DNA of 64,000 nucleotides from the NCBI GenBank assembly GCA_002335605.1, contig BEDY01000008.1:248001-312000 (forward strand), read 5' to 3'. Below the pieces are notes generated by a model, which saw nothing but the letters and a program-made list of their open reading frames with translations, did not search any database and had not been told where the DNA came from. Below are positions 40,954 through 52,577 of the stretch, one piece after another. The DNA comes from Prillingera fragicola. Its lineage: Eukaryota; Basidiomycota; Tremellomycetes; Trichosporonales; Trichosporonaceae. A program made the translations under genes and the position numbers. Positions within the stretch are counted from its first letter, which is position 1; each line of letters starts with the position of its first letter.

Positions 40954-43378
40954 CGCATGGCGCACACTACCTCTCTAATGGCATGCACGCTGCGAAAAGT
41001 GGGATGTCAACTTTGGATCGGAACAATTCTCTGCCTGGCCGCCTACCAAGCTCGTACTACTGACCATGAACGGCACCAGAGAGATTCAGTGAATGTGGAG
41101 GGGCTGCAGTCCAGGGGGCAGGGGCGAGTGGACTGCTGCGTAGATGTGGATGCGTGTGTGTCCGGTTTCCCAAGGTATCGCTTGATTATGATGCAGCGCA
41201 GGGTGTGATCGTCTGGCCTTGTTAAGTTCACAGAATGTGCGAAGTCGTTGGAATTGGGTATGTGTACACGGCCAAAGTCAGTGTTGCACCAAAGCAAGTT
41301 GAATTGCCACGAGATCCCAGCAGTAGCAGTCTCTCGTCCCTCTGATCCTCTGACGTCCCTCGTCCCTCGCTCGTTCCCTTGGCCCCCCACCCCAACTCCC
41401 CAAGGTACAGTAACCCTGTGTCACCGAGTACCACGGCCGGCGAGTCTCGTGTCGCGGCAGGCAGGTTGGTTGCACCTCGCATGGCGCGGTGGATGACGGT
41501 TTTTGTGTCGGAACCGACAATACAGGTCTGTGGGCCCTGGGTTGTACGTCAGGGTACGTGATGGGTTTGCCCCTCATTCTCCGACCCTTGCGAGACACGC
41601 GCGCACCTGCTCCAGAACAGCCTTTTAGCCTCGACATGGACCCTCTGTCGCTCTCGTCCTGTGCGTCGTGCGTCTTTTGGGCCGAGCCTCCTCCTCCTCG
41701 TGCGTTGCTTCTCTCCTAGCACCTACTCACCAGCGGCCACGCGTGGCCACGCACGTACACACTCGTCGACTTGATCCAATGTCACTCTTAGGTCTCCGCC
41801 CACATTGCCCACCAAACCGGCATGCCTTCGTAGCTACCTTGTTGGTTCCAAGCGCGCAGCAGCGCCGCGGCCGCAGCCGCAGCAACACGACTCTCATTGT
41901 GGCATGCCATGTCTCTCCGTTGTGCAGCTTTCGATTACCTAGTGTTCCATTCCCCACAATTTCCTGCCACCACTCCCACCGGGCCCGGCCCCAGAGTACC
42001 CCCGAATGTGGGACCACCTCTCCTGGCCGACGACGACGACGACGCGCAGAGGCGGCGCAAACCCCGGTGTTGCCAGTACAAGTGCCAGCATGCACCCAAC
42101 TGGCCAGCGCGGACTTGTCTAAAACCTGACGGCGATCGCGTGCACCGGCGGCTTCGCTAGGAGCCCGAGCCAGAGCACGACACTGCCGTTTGATTCAATA
42201 CAACTCTTTCGTCAACTCCCTGGGGCTTCGTGTTGCATGTTGTTCCCGCGGTGGTGGCTCACTGCCTGCCTGCCTTCTAGCAAAACCCCTCACCCTGCGA
42301 CGCCCTGAGCCTGTCGAGCTTGTTCCCCGGCGGCACGCACACCAAGGAAGTGCACACAGAGAGAGAGGTCGAGCTTTAATTCGCGCTTTACGACCCCTTC
42401 TGCAACCGCAAGAGAGGCAAAGCATGCATTTGCGCTGGCCAGTCTTTGGGTGGTGGTGGAGGTGCGCTTTCCCCGGTGTCTGCACGTCTTGCAACCCCTG
42501 ACCGCATTTAATGCCCAAACTTCAGTGTTTCCCCGCCCTGAATGTCATCCCTGTTTCACACTCTGTTGTTGTTCCTCGGCCGTGGGCCGTGCAGGGTGTC
42601 GTCGTCGGTGCTCGACACGCAGCAGAGCAGAGCGAGACCGGGGCCAGCGACATGATAGACGACCGGGACCACAGGGAAGGTAGAAGAATGACGCGGCCAC
42701 GCCTGTCCGGTTGGAATGACTAGACGCACAGACATACCCCACTCGTCCGGCTTGCCAGGGATTGTGCCACACCAAAGACCGGATCGCCAAGAGGATCGAC
42801 TGTGTCGCCCTCCAGACGCTAGTGGCAGCGTGCACTCAATTGACACCAACATCTGGCGCGTCTGGGCGCCATTTCATCGGACCTTGGGGCAGTAATTAAT
42901 GCAAATGACCTGCAGCAAACCCGACGAGCAGCACACTAGGACTTCGGGCCGCCTGCAACCGTCGGGCGATTCTCTGCTCCACTACAATTTATACGCCAAC
43001 GCCGAACACCGGATTGCGTCCATGCGACGGTGACTATCCCACTCTCACAACGTTGCAACAAAGCTTGCAGCATATCAGAAACATATTGCACGCAGCTGAC
43101 TAGATCGTCGACACATTCCCCTTGGTCATCGATCGGATACCTAGGTATCACTGGTATCCTGCATTCCCAGCCATTCCTAGGGATGCTCCCTGGCCGGTGA
43201 AGCGCGGGTCTCTGTTGCGAACCTAACCACCGATTGCATCAGGACTATCCGTCGCTCATCCACAAAGTTTCCACATCTTCGGCGAAGCTCGAGCCCGTGC
43301 CTTGATGTTGACTCCCTTCTTTGACATCCCAGGGGCAACAGCTACAGCGATTCCCAGGGTGCTCCGCTAAGCGAGACG
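40954..43378. other. 2.4 kb without recognised genes upstream of the velvet gene
   Basis: Between the velvet start and the end of the aldo-keto reductase/RidA gene. Long C/T-rich plus-strand stretches occur at 41320-41420 and 41640-41800. Frames of up to 150 codons exist on both strands but none shows a known domain or coherent splicing. A long 5' leader and large promoter for the velvet gene is the simplest reading. Confidence 0.45.
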
Positions 43379-45267
43379 TCAGAGCCGTAAAAGTGGACCC
43401 TCACCCGAGCGTACGACTCCTTCGGCCTCGACCTCAACTAGAATGTCCTGTCCGATGAGAGTGCTGCCCCCGACCATTGTGTTGACTGGGCGAATGCCGT
43501 AACGTCTCATTGTGCGGCCCTGCACAGTTGCTACTCCTCTCCAGTCGTCCACTTGGTGGAGAAAGATTCGAGTGCGAGTAATGTCCCCCACAGAGGCACC
43601 CAGCGAGGCGATGGCGCCTGTAATAATATCAAAAATATTCGTAGCTTGATCCTCGGCAGAGGCTCCACCAATGACCCCAGTGCCGCTAGGGTGAATCCGA
43701 GTCGTCGTTCCAGCGATCTCAAACTGGTTCCCGATCCTTACGCCTCTGCAGTAGCCCTGTGGGATCAGGAACCGGTACTCGGCATCTCCACATCTTCTTC
43801 TGCAGATCTCATGGGCTAATACTGACTGCAATGGGCTCGTACGGAGAACCAGATGACTTTTCGATGCGACCACCAGCTGCAATCACTCGCTCCACCTCTG
43901 CCAACTGCGACTCGTCTTCTGCCAGATGCTGTCGGAGGTCGCCGGTTGCCGTGAGGAAGGGCGGGTACCTGTACTCATCTCCACAGTCCCCAGGGATATC
44001 GCAGAGCCCCACTTGAGCTTCTGCAATGATGGCGCCATCGTCGTCGTCCAGTGTGAACGTGAAAGCCTCCAGATTGCTGGAAATATACCCCACACTCGCG
44101 GGTGACAATCGCGAGCCGACTATAACCGCAGCCACTCCTGGGATATCCAGGACGAAGCGCGTAGCCACGGCCGCAATGCTCACTCTATGCTTGGATGCAA
44201 CGGCATGCAGCGCCGAAAGTAACGTTTGAAAGGCGCTCCAACCACCTGTGACGTGCCGTCATGTCACACAGCGAGTACGATGGGCGGGAAGAGTGGGCAG
44301 GTGGGGGAAATGGATGTTCAAGGTGGGCCGGGTGGGGGAAGCGGTCTTGTTATCATCCACCCTCCAAGTGCCTGCTTGAGCACTCACCTGCAGAGTCTAT
44401 GAAGCGCTTGTACTTTGCCAGGCTCCAGTTGGACGGCGACATTGGTTCTTCGGCACCTAGCCACTTTTCACTCACAAAACCTCCAAGTAACGTCCCATAC
44501 GCCAGCAGTCCAACCTTGTGTTCAGCACACCAGGCTGCAAGTCCACCTGTCTCGGCACGACGGTCAAGCACGCTCATCGAAACTTGGTTGGAGGCAATAC
44601 GGTAGCCAGAACTGTGCAGCATCTTGAGATGCGCCAGATCCATGTTGGTGACACCGAGATGTTTAATCTTGCCGGCCTTTTGAAGCAGCGACAAATGGTA
44701 CAGGTTGTCCCTGCGGTCAGTCAATGAAGTCTACAGGTTTACTCACAAATAGCTGGGCTTGTCGTATCGCCACGCATGATACTGCAGCACGTCGAGGCTA
44801 GTCACTCTCATGCGGATGAGAGCGAGCTCGACGGCCGCAGCGCATGCCTCGGCACCAATGACATCCGGCTTGGGGCACCACTTTGTCAACGCGGTTATCG
44901 GATCCGCAGCACCGTGATAGGCTCCAATGACCTCTTCAGCAGCCTAAGGAATGTCAGCAGACCATAACCAGGTGGGGGCAAGGGAGAGGAAGAGACGAGT
45001 GGGGGAAGTATGGGTGGGGGAGAACTCACTCCATAGTCTGAGAGGTCAGCTCTTGGACACACTCATGCCCACGGACTCACGGTCTGCCATATCAAAAGTG
45101 GACAGGCCAGCGGCGACGAACGCCCGGATCGTGTCGGCGCAAGCACCGACGTCTACATGCTCGTCATGACCACCTGCGAGCTGCCAGAGGCCAGTAATGA
45201 TTCGCGAGATGACAAGGGGGTTGCCAGTGTCTCCGCCGAGCGTGGCGGTCTCTGGTCGAGGTGTCAT
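43379..45267 (-). CDS. Aldo-keto reductase / RidA (YjgF) fusion protein
   Basis: Exons in transcription order: 45081-45267, 45030-45037 (8 nt), 44747-44943, 44388-44710, 43827-44245, 43379-43756; 503 residues, all phases closing. Residues 1 to about 370 are an aldo-keto reductase: FDMADHYGAAEEVIG with catalytic Tyr64, Lys in ALTKWCPKPD, His in LDVLQYHAWR, then HLGVTNMD and a typical NADP-binding end (IVGSRLSP). Residues 379-503 are a RidA/YjgF/UK114 domain (GYCRGVRIGNQFEIAGTT, DITRTRIFLHQVDDW, VEVEAEG). RidA hydrolyses reactive enamines/imines. Fusion suggests coupled reduction and deamination or protection from reactive intermediates (inference). The junction intron (43757-43826) has a GTCAGT donor and CTGAT branch. 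Confidence 0.87.
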
Positions 45268-46113
45268 TGATTCAAGGGGCTGTGGAGAAGTGTTCAATTA
45301 CAATGTCAGATCACGCATGTCCTAAAGCCATGTATGGACATGCGAAGTGGGCCATGTGACGAAGAAGAAGAGCCAGCAAGGAACGTGAGTGGGCGTGTTG
45401 CGTCAACCGGAACATTGTTGACTCGTTTCCTCACCTCCACTTCAATCAGCATATTAACAATCCTGCTCACCATGCCCTGCACCCGACTGCAGCTCAAGGC
45501 TCGCTCATGTGGCAGAAAGGCAACGAGCAGCACTAGTGTCATGCTTCTGACTCCAGTTGATCTCTACATGTTACCATAGACGAGACATGCGTATGGCATA
45601 CCGATATGTCATTAACGCATCGGCTTCCTGGCCGGATTCATGCTGGGTAGTTCTCTTCAGCTTCTGGTCAACCGAGGTACCTCGTACAGCTGCAAGCTGC
45701 TAGTCTTGAAGCTTCAAGGTCAGGTCGGCGACCCGAAGCTATACTTTCAGCTCCGCGCCTGCTCGAGTGCGGAGCGCACCAGATCACACCAAGACTTCGG
45801 CAAGTGAACCAACGTGGCTCAACCTTACTCTCGGTGCAACTTCGGTGGCGGCCATATCCGATCGCACCTCTTGGCCAAGCTCTTACACCTTCTCTGTACA
45901 CGAGTATCCAGCCAGCGCCACCCCTGCCTGTCCGAGGGTATGCATACAGCAGAGCTCCGCAGAGGTCTGCACAACAGTCGAAGAAAAAAAGGTTTGCTCC
46001 CGAGCCGTGGTACCCAGTCTACCACGGCCGTCTCTATAGGTGTGCCGCTGCCCGCCATGGGCACCCGTCCTCCATCGCGTCTCGCACAACGCAATCTGCG
46101 CATGCACAGCGTG
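45268..46113. other. Intergenic, no feature seen
   Basis: About 850 bases holding the promoter of the fusion gene and the 3' region of the PEX11 gene. No conserved coding segment, RNA or repeat recognised. Confidence 0.45.
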
Positions 46114-47155
46114 CTACTTCTCGCGCAAGGCGAGTGCGTCGCGTTCTTTAGTGTACAGTTGGCCCGTGCTGTGGAAGTTGTCAGCGGGCGCCTTGCTCCG
46201 GTGGGCGCCGGCTAAACGTTTGCCGGCGACGTGTGAGCGGCCACGACGACTCACCCGATGAGCGCAGCACAGAGACCGACGACGCATTGAACGGGCTCCT
46301 TGGCCCAAGTGAGATGGAACACGTCGTACGCTGCATGTTAGCGAGTACTGTGCATACACGGAGAATAAGACTCACTGACAAAGACGAGGTCGCACAGATA
46401 CTTGCGAAGTTGCCACTCGTCTTTGCTGATTTCACGCTCGTCACGTTGCCTAAACGACTTGATATACAGGCCATAGAGACCTGTGATTGTCGCGGTGAAC
46501 CATAACCGGCTGCCCTGTCAGTGTGATACGTGCCGCAGCACCTACTTTGCCCATTTGTCGGCATAATTGCCCTTTTTACGCGACATGAGACCAAGCCGTG
46601 AGAGACAGAAAACATCGTCTGCCACTGCGCTCATGAGGTCCATAAGGTGGCCAAGGAACTCTGGTGCACTTGTTGGCTCGGGGGACAGCAGCGCACCAAT
46701 CGGTCGCAATGGGTTGAGGAGAAGGAGACATTTGCGCGTCAGACTCAGTCCAGCGACTGCAATCTGCGTGCGCTTGCGGTTGGCTGCAAACCATCGTGCG
46801 AGTGGACGAACGGACGCGATAAGCCCAAGAACGTAGAGGTAGGTGCGCATCGAGTACTGTACTGTTTTCTGCGCGACGTCAGCCCATGCAACGCCGGCTG
46901 TCAACTCACCAAGACCTTGTCGCGCCCTTTGCTCTTGTCCATGAGACTTGCCCAGACCTCGAGCGTCCATGGTGATGGGTGAAACTTGCTGCTGTGTGTG
47001 CGCGCTACCACTGGCCTCGCCTTTGCTGTCGATACACTTCCCGTGTCAACGTTGGATACGCTCGACAACGAAGCGCGCGGGTGCCAGTTTGCAATGACCT
47101 GGTCATCCTCGGACTCGGTTTCAAGTGCGCGCTCTGCCCCCCATGGATCAGGCAT
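46114..47155 (-). CDS. PEX11: Peroxin 11 family protein (peroxisome proliferation)
   Basis: Exons in transcription order: 46910-47155, 46546-46868, 46376-46509, 46255-46330, 46114-46168; 277 residues from the chosen start MPDPWGAERALE. An in-frame ATG at 47389 would add 78 Ser/Pro/His-rich residues, but the DNA there is pyrimidine-rich like a leader. The PEX11 signature is GRDKVLKTVQYSMRTYLYVLG, followed by an amphipathic basic helix (ARWFAANRKR), a long middle region with SRLGLMSRKKGNYADKWAN, RLWFTATITGLYGLYIKSF, and a final hydrophobic helix around VQCVVGLCAALIG. Pex11 proteins remodel and elongate peroxisomal membranes before division. It fits with catalase, the ANT1-like carrier and FOX2 nearby. 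Confidence 0.82.
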
Positions 47156-47637
47156 GTTGGATGTCGAAAGAGGAGGAGAAGGGGGGTGGGGTCGCGCAGC
47201 ACCCGCAGGAAACGAGTGTCTTGACTTTGGAACGTAGAGAGGAGGGAGGACGGGCAAGTGATAGTGCTGAAAGGGATAGCTGTGGGCGCGCACAGGCGAC
47301 GGATGCACTAGGTGCGTGTGGGATGCGCGACGCTGCGAGTGCAAGGTGGATGGAGAGGGATGCAGATGGTAGGACCACGCGTCGGTCATGCCCAGAGGAA
47401 GGTGTCCAGGTATTCAGGCGTCAAGGTAGACTAGTTGTCAGCAATTGGTGAAAGTGTTGGAAAGAGGAGAATCAAGAGTTGAACACTGGACCAAAGACAG
47501 GGAACATTGGGCGGCTTCGAATGTTGTTCCTCGACGCGTTGCTCAGCTCGCGCACCAAGCGGCAAGCTAACCGTGAACACTACAATCGGACTCTGCGCGA
47601 CCGCATCGACCGCCTCAACACACCACCGCCTCTGTCC

Positions 47638-48455
47638 ATGACCGCAAGCTCGACGGGTTCCTCGCCCTCCGTGTCGGCGACCTCGCGGACCCGGTGAGTA
47701 CACTGCATGCACCGGCCGCCCTCGCCTCCGTCCACTTGACCTCCACCTCCGCGCACCAGCTTTTCAGAACCCCCTCAATCCACTTGGACGTGGTGTCACC
47801 ACCTGTTCTTCTCTGGGCCACCTTCCCTGGTGGTTTCCACATGTTCTCGAACCCATGCACCACCTTCTCACACTGATAGGGAACCCTAGAGCACCGAGCT
47901 GACATTCCAGCTTCCCCGCCGACCAGCTCCGTGTTTTCATCAAGACGCTCCTCGCCAAGACTCTCGCCACCGCCGTCTATGACAGCTCGGACCGCGCGCG
48001 CATGAGCGCGTACACCAAGGAGATTTGTGAGGTGAGCATAGCCCGCGCACTGCGCCGCACGACACCGACAGCGCCGCGGTTGTAGGCGCGAACGTCGGCG
48101 CTGCCCCTCTGCTGCGGCACGACAACCGCTGCTCAGCCCCCGCGTCGCAGACGGCTGACACTCCCAGCGCGTCAAGCAGAAGATGATGGATCTCGAGCCC
48201 ACGGGCTTCAAATTCATTGTACGTCAGCCCAATGCATGTTCCACGCCTGCTGACACGACCAGGTCACGTCTACGCTCTCCGAGAACCTCGGCCAGGCAGG
48301 CCGTGCCGACCTGGCCTCCCACTGGGAGGACTCGGACGTTGCCGTCCAGGAGATGTACTCCAACGTGAGTTGTGTCCAGTCTGTGTGTGCATGGGTAACT
48401 GACGTGCCAGGACTCGCTCATGTTCGTTCTCCTGGCGTTCGCTGTCCGCGCTTAA
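47638..48455 (+). CDS. Tctex-type dynein light chain
   Basis: Five exons (47638-47693, 47911-48031, 48168-48218, 48263-48364, 48411-48455) encode 124 residues, close to the usual length of Tctex1/DYNLT proteins. After a Ser-rich start, the helical part RVFIKTLLAKTLATAVYDSS and ERVKQKMMDLEPTGFKFIVT lead into the beta-strand dimer core TSTLSENLG ... SHWEDSDVAVQEMY and end SLMFVLLAFAVRA. The family binds the dynein intermediate chain and cargo; in yeast a relative acts in endocytosis. Divergent with PEX11 (about 480 bp apart). The N-terminal start could lie in another upstream ATG, since the first exon is short and unconserved. Confidence 0.82.
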
Positions 48456-48791
48456 GCTACCACACATACCCCACGACCACACATTCCTCATAGCATCCTG
48501 TCCCCTCATTCACACACTCTGCGCTCGTACATGTTACTCATTTCACAATCACTAGGCTGCATCATGACTCGGTGATACATGGGTGGTGGGAGACTATGGG
48601 ACACGCAAAACTGTGGGCGGCTAAGGAGGGAGCGAAAGCGAAGGATATGGTGCGCGGCGAGGAACGACATCTATCGCCGAGCACGGCTGCTGCGGAACAT
48701 GTGGGTGGTGCTTCCGCGGGGCAGGGGAAGGCCAATAGTCCAGAATGCGGAGGGGCAATGCTGCTACACGAACGGACGGGCGACTGCTGAT
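48456..48791. other. Convergent 3' regions
   Basis: 336 bases between the Tctex-type gene and the bZIP gene, which face each other. Contains only presumed terminator sequence. Confidence 0.5.
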
Positions 48792-50705
48792 CTAGCGCAG
48801 CGGGCGGCCGTACGCTGGAGCCATGTTGGGCATGGCCAGCCCACAATCGCGGTGCTGCATGAGAATGGCCGAGAGTCGGGCAATCTCCTCGTCCAGAGTG
48901 TGCACCGTCTGCTGCAGACGCTCGTTGTCCATTGACAAGGTTTCGACCTTGTTCTGCAGCTCGTTGAGCCATGCCTTTTTCCGCTGGCGGCACTTGAGGG
49001 CAGCTGATGACGTCAGTCAACATTCAAATCAGTCACGATGTATCAGTACTCACCTTGACGGTTTCGTTCGAGGAAGTTCTTCCTCTTCTCCTCCTCTGTC
49101 TCGGGGCGTCCGGTAGACTTCTTGTCGTCCATGTCGTCGTCCGAATCGACACTGTCCTCCTTGACTGGTGGGCTTGCCTTCTTGCCCTTCTTCGCCGAGC
49201 CAGCCTTGGGAGCAGATCCAGACTCCTTGCGCTTCTGGCCAGCAGACTGTCCCTTTGTGTTTGCCCCTGCAGGAGGTCCAGGAGGCACACGCTTGCCTGA
49301 CATAGGGGGTGGGGTGGACTTGGCCTCCTCTTCCCGTTTTGATAGCTCCTGGTGAGCCTGCGACAACAGGAATAGTCCGTTGGCCGCCTGACTGGCAGCG
49401 TTGGCGCTCTGCTGCACATAATCAACGTGAGGCATGCCTGGGGCCATACCAGGAGCACCAGGTGGTGCACCAGGCATCCCCTGAGGGTAGAAGCCAGGAG
49501 CCATGCCTGCTGCGGGTGGTGGGCGGTTCATGTCGTTGCCCATGGCACCCGTCAACGCGTTCAACGTGTTGGGAGTAATCGTCTCCTGTGACGAGTGCGC
49601 TGGGTTGAGGTGCGACATGCCGTGCGGCTGCTGCATATGAGGAATGTTGGAGAGCGGCTGGCGGTTCTCCGGGTTGGAAAAGGCTGGGTTCGCAGCAGGT
49701 GCGCCGGCCGCGCCGGCGTTGGGCTCTACGTTTTCGTTGGCGTTTGTAATGCTGTTCAAGAACGCTGCCGTGTTGGGACTAGGAATGGGAAGATTGCCAA
49801 AGTTGGAGTTGAGTAGAGCGTTGTAACCTGGTGTAAAGCCGGTGCCTGCGCCCGGAGTAAAGCCCGTACGGAAGTTGCCCGGCTCAAAGTTCTCGTCGCC
49901 GGCGCCGTTCTCTTCAGATGCTCCCCAGGCGTTGGTATTGTTTGACCCAGCGGCAGCCGTCTGGTTGCTGTTCTGAGCAGGGCCAGCGAGCATAGCAGGG
50001 CTCAGAGGACCCTGGCGAAGAGAGTGACCAGCAAGCCAAGGGAACTGGCTGGGATCCGCGGCTGCGGGGCTAGTCAAGGATGAAAGCGGGGGGAGGGCGT
50101 TGTGCTTGACGCTGGTGGCATCACCGCCTCGCGGAGGGGTAGTGCGCTCCTGCGACTGCGATCCACGCGAGAACGACTGCTCAAAGGGATTGGGCTCCAG
50201 GTCGAAACGAGTGCCGGCGCTCTCGGCGGGAGCCTTGCGATCGTCGCTGTCGCCTTCAGATGAGGGATCTGTGATATGGGGACGGATATTGCGTCATGCG
50301 AATGCAGGAGGGCGTAACGGATGGTGAGGGGGATTGGATGCGGTACGGGAAACGGAGAAACAACGGTCAGCGCAAGTTCGTCATGACGATGGGAATGTGG
50401 GTGGGATGGGCTTTGGATGATGTGTAATCTATGACGAGGGATCGACAAACGACACTCACCGTCTCTAGCCTTGTCTTCCGGCTTGTCCTCGGTCTTCTTC
50501 TCGTCGCTCGTCGCGGTGACGGTGTCTTGCTTGGTCTCAGCCTTGCTGGGAGATGCCTTGGCTTCCTGTTCCTCTGACTTGCGGTCGGTAGTTGTAGGAG
50601 CAACTGTAGAGAGAGTTAGCAAGTGCGACGTAAGCCACTCGGGAATGTGATGATCTCACCAGAAGACGAGGCGGCAGCGGCCGGTTGTGGGGCTACAGCA
50701 GCCAT
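48792..50705 (-). CDS. bZIP transcription factor, ATF/CREB type (Atf1/AtfA-like)
   Basis: Four exons in transcription order (50660-50705, 50460-50603, 49054-50268, 48792-49003) encode 538 residues. The N-terminal half contains the conserved DLEPNPFEQSF block seen in stress-responsive Atf1-type factors, followed by Asn/Pro/Ala-rich sequence with TGFTPG repeats and a Lys-rich stretch. The bZIP domain starts at about residue 450: the basic region ERNRQAALKCRQRKKAWL has the ATF-type NxxAAxxCR arrangement and is split by an intron after Gln; the leucine zipper follows (VETLSMDNERL, VHTLDEEIARL). Such factors act downstream of the Hog1/Sty1 MAP kinase and bind CRE-like TGACGT sites. It shares a 1.1-kb upstream region with the ICT1-like gene. 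Confidence 0.9.
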
Positions 50706-51838
50706 ATTTCGTGGCGCTAATTCGAGTCTACGACTGTACTCCAAAGGGCTCTTGGGTTCGGGGTTCGAGGCCGCAATACGTCGTTGGTGCCTCAAAAGGG
50801 ATTAAAGTGGAGCGCTTGGTCTATCGAGACACCAAGCTGCGGAAACGGGGACGCGGATATGTACAAGATGCACAACTAGCCACCAATGTCTGTAGACGGC
50901 AACGAATGCGAGCGCACAAGAGGAAGACGGTGAATAAGAGGGGTAGGTGGCGGCCAAAAGTCGAGATGATTAAGCCATGACCAAATTCAAAAGAGCAGAC
51001 AAGGTAGAGATTCAGTTGGGGACAGTCGCAAGGAGGGAAGACGGTCAGCTCCGGACTCGTGCACAATAGGGGGAGGAGGGGGGCAGGGCAACCAGAGCGA
51101 GGCAATGCAACGCCGTCTGCGCGTCTCACACGAGCAGTGTGGGCTCCTAGTGCTGCTTGAGCACAGAGCGAGAGACAGCTCAGAGGTCGACTTCGGGAGC
51201 AAAGGCTGGAGGACTGACCTAGAAAGGGAGGTGGATAGTGTTTTTCGGTGGCTCCAGAGAGGGAGCTGCTTAGTCAGGGGAGGACCTTTGGACTTTGGGT
51301 AGTGGTTGATGCACGGATCTGCTGCCCAGTCCCAGTGTGCTAGCTGTTCGCTGTGGTGAGCCGAGGGTGTTTGTTGTCGCGGATCGGTATGGCCGTCTGT
51401 AGTGGAGGTTTCGTGTTAGGCGGCGGCGTCGTTGACAGAATGACGATGGTGGGTGGAGGATGCGAGCTTGGTTGCTGCTGCTGGCTGGCTGGGTGACGAA
51501 CTGGAGTGAAATGACGGAGTGAGACTGAAAGAACAGGAGACACCGACGTCACTGGATGCTCCCTCCGCTGACGTAGTTTTTCCAGCATTATTTCAAATCC
51601 CATTTTATGCAATTCTTCCCACCCACCAAGTTTTGATCCCGTGCTTTCGAGATTGCTCCCGTTCAGTCTGCGATGTGGCACATTGAACGCCATCCAAACC
51701 TGGAGACCCCACAGCAGACACCACTTGGCCACTTGCACAGTCCTCACTGCGCTCACTGCCCACTGGCCTCCAACGACGTCGTCAGCGCGTCACACCCAGA
51801 CATCACTAGACATTCTTGCCCCCGGCTCTCACACATCC
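50706..51838. other. Divergent intergenic region bZIP / ICT1-like
   Basis: 1.1 kb. Long purine/pyrimidine-skewed sequence on the bZIP side suggests a long leader. A TGACGT (CRE-type) site is at 51546-51551 and another GACGTAG near 51571, which could allow bZIP autoregulation. No coding segment recognised before the mitochondrial presequence. Confidence 0.45.
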
Positions 51839-52577
51839 ATGTGGCTCATCACCACGAAGCAACTTCCACGCTCAAGCCTTGCACGTCACTTTGCAACCAC
51901 TCGCGTCGCCAGCGCCCTCGCACCACCAGAGCTACTTCGCCTTCCCTCTCTCACAGCCGATGAACACCATGCCCTTGCGCGCTCATGGGTCGACTCCTTT
52001 GGTCTTGAAGACATTCCAAAGGACGCCTACGAGGTTTCGTATGCTCGGTCGAGCGGCCCAGGAGGGCAGCATGTGAACAAGACCAACTCCAAGGCGGTTC
52101 TCCGGTGCGACATCCACCGGGCGAAGGGGGTGTGGCTCCCGGCATTTGTGATTCCCGCGCTGCAAAATTCGGTGAGTGAGAAGCAAGATAATCGAAGCCA
52201 GCACTGTTGCAGTGATGCGCCAAGGCATCTGAACCGCTTGGCGTTCCCAGCGCCACACCCTTACTCCTCACCCCGCGTCTACTCTGTCCTCCTCCTTCCC
52301 CCTCAGCTCACATGCTGATTTCTAGACACACTACCACGCTCCTAGCCTGATCTTCCATTGCCAAGCCTCCAGAAGCGCCCCTCAGAACCTGGCCCAGGCG
52401 CTGGACAACCTGCGAGAAACGATTATAGCTTCGGGCAGCGACCTTGTCAAGGGCGAGACGAGCGAGGCACAGAAGCGGCGTATTAGGGGTCTTGCCGAAG
52501 CTGAAAAGAGAAGGAGGCGGGATATGAAGGATCGACAGAAGAGCAAGAAGGAATCGAGGAGGAAAGACGATTACTAG
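51839..52577 (+). CDS. Mitochondrial class I release-factor-like peptidyl-tRNA hydrolase (ICT1/MRPL58-like)
   Basis: Exons 51839-52171 and 52326-52577 joined in phase 0 encode 194 residues. The first about 30 residues are basic and Ser/Ala-rich, a mitochondrial presequence. The catalytic GGQ (residues 75-77) is in [16 protein letters not shown]; the RF-1 domain continues with [14 protein letters not shown]. The C-terminus is a highly basic tail ([20 protein letters not shown]), as in ICT1/ArfB where it enters the mRNA channel of stalled ribosomes. It lacks codon-recognition domains, so it fits a rescue factor rather than a full release factor. In mammals and fungi this protein may be part of the large mitoribosomal subunit. 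Confidence 0.9.

Noticed and set aside
40951..40965. GTG at 40965 as start of the velvet gene
   Set aside because: Fungal nuclear genes start with ATG; the first in-frame ATG is at 40953 and an in-frame stop lies just upstream.
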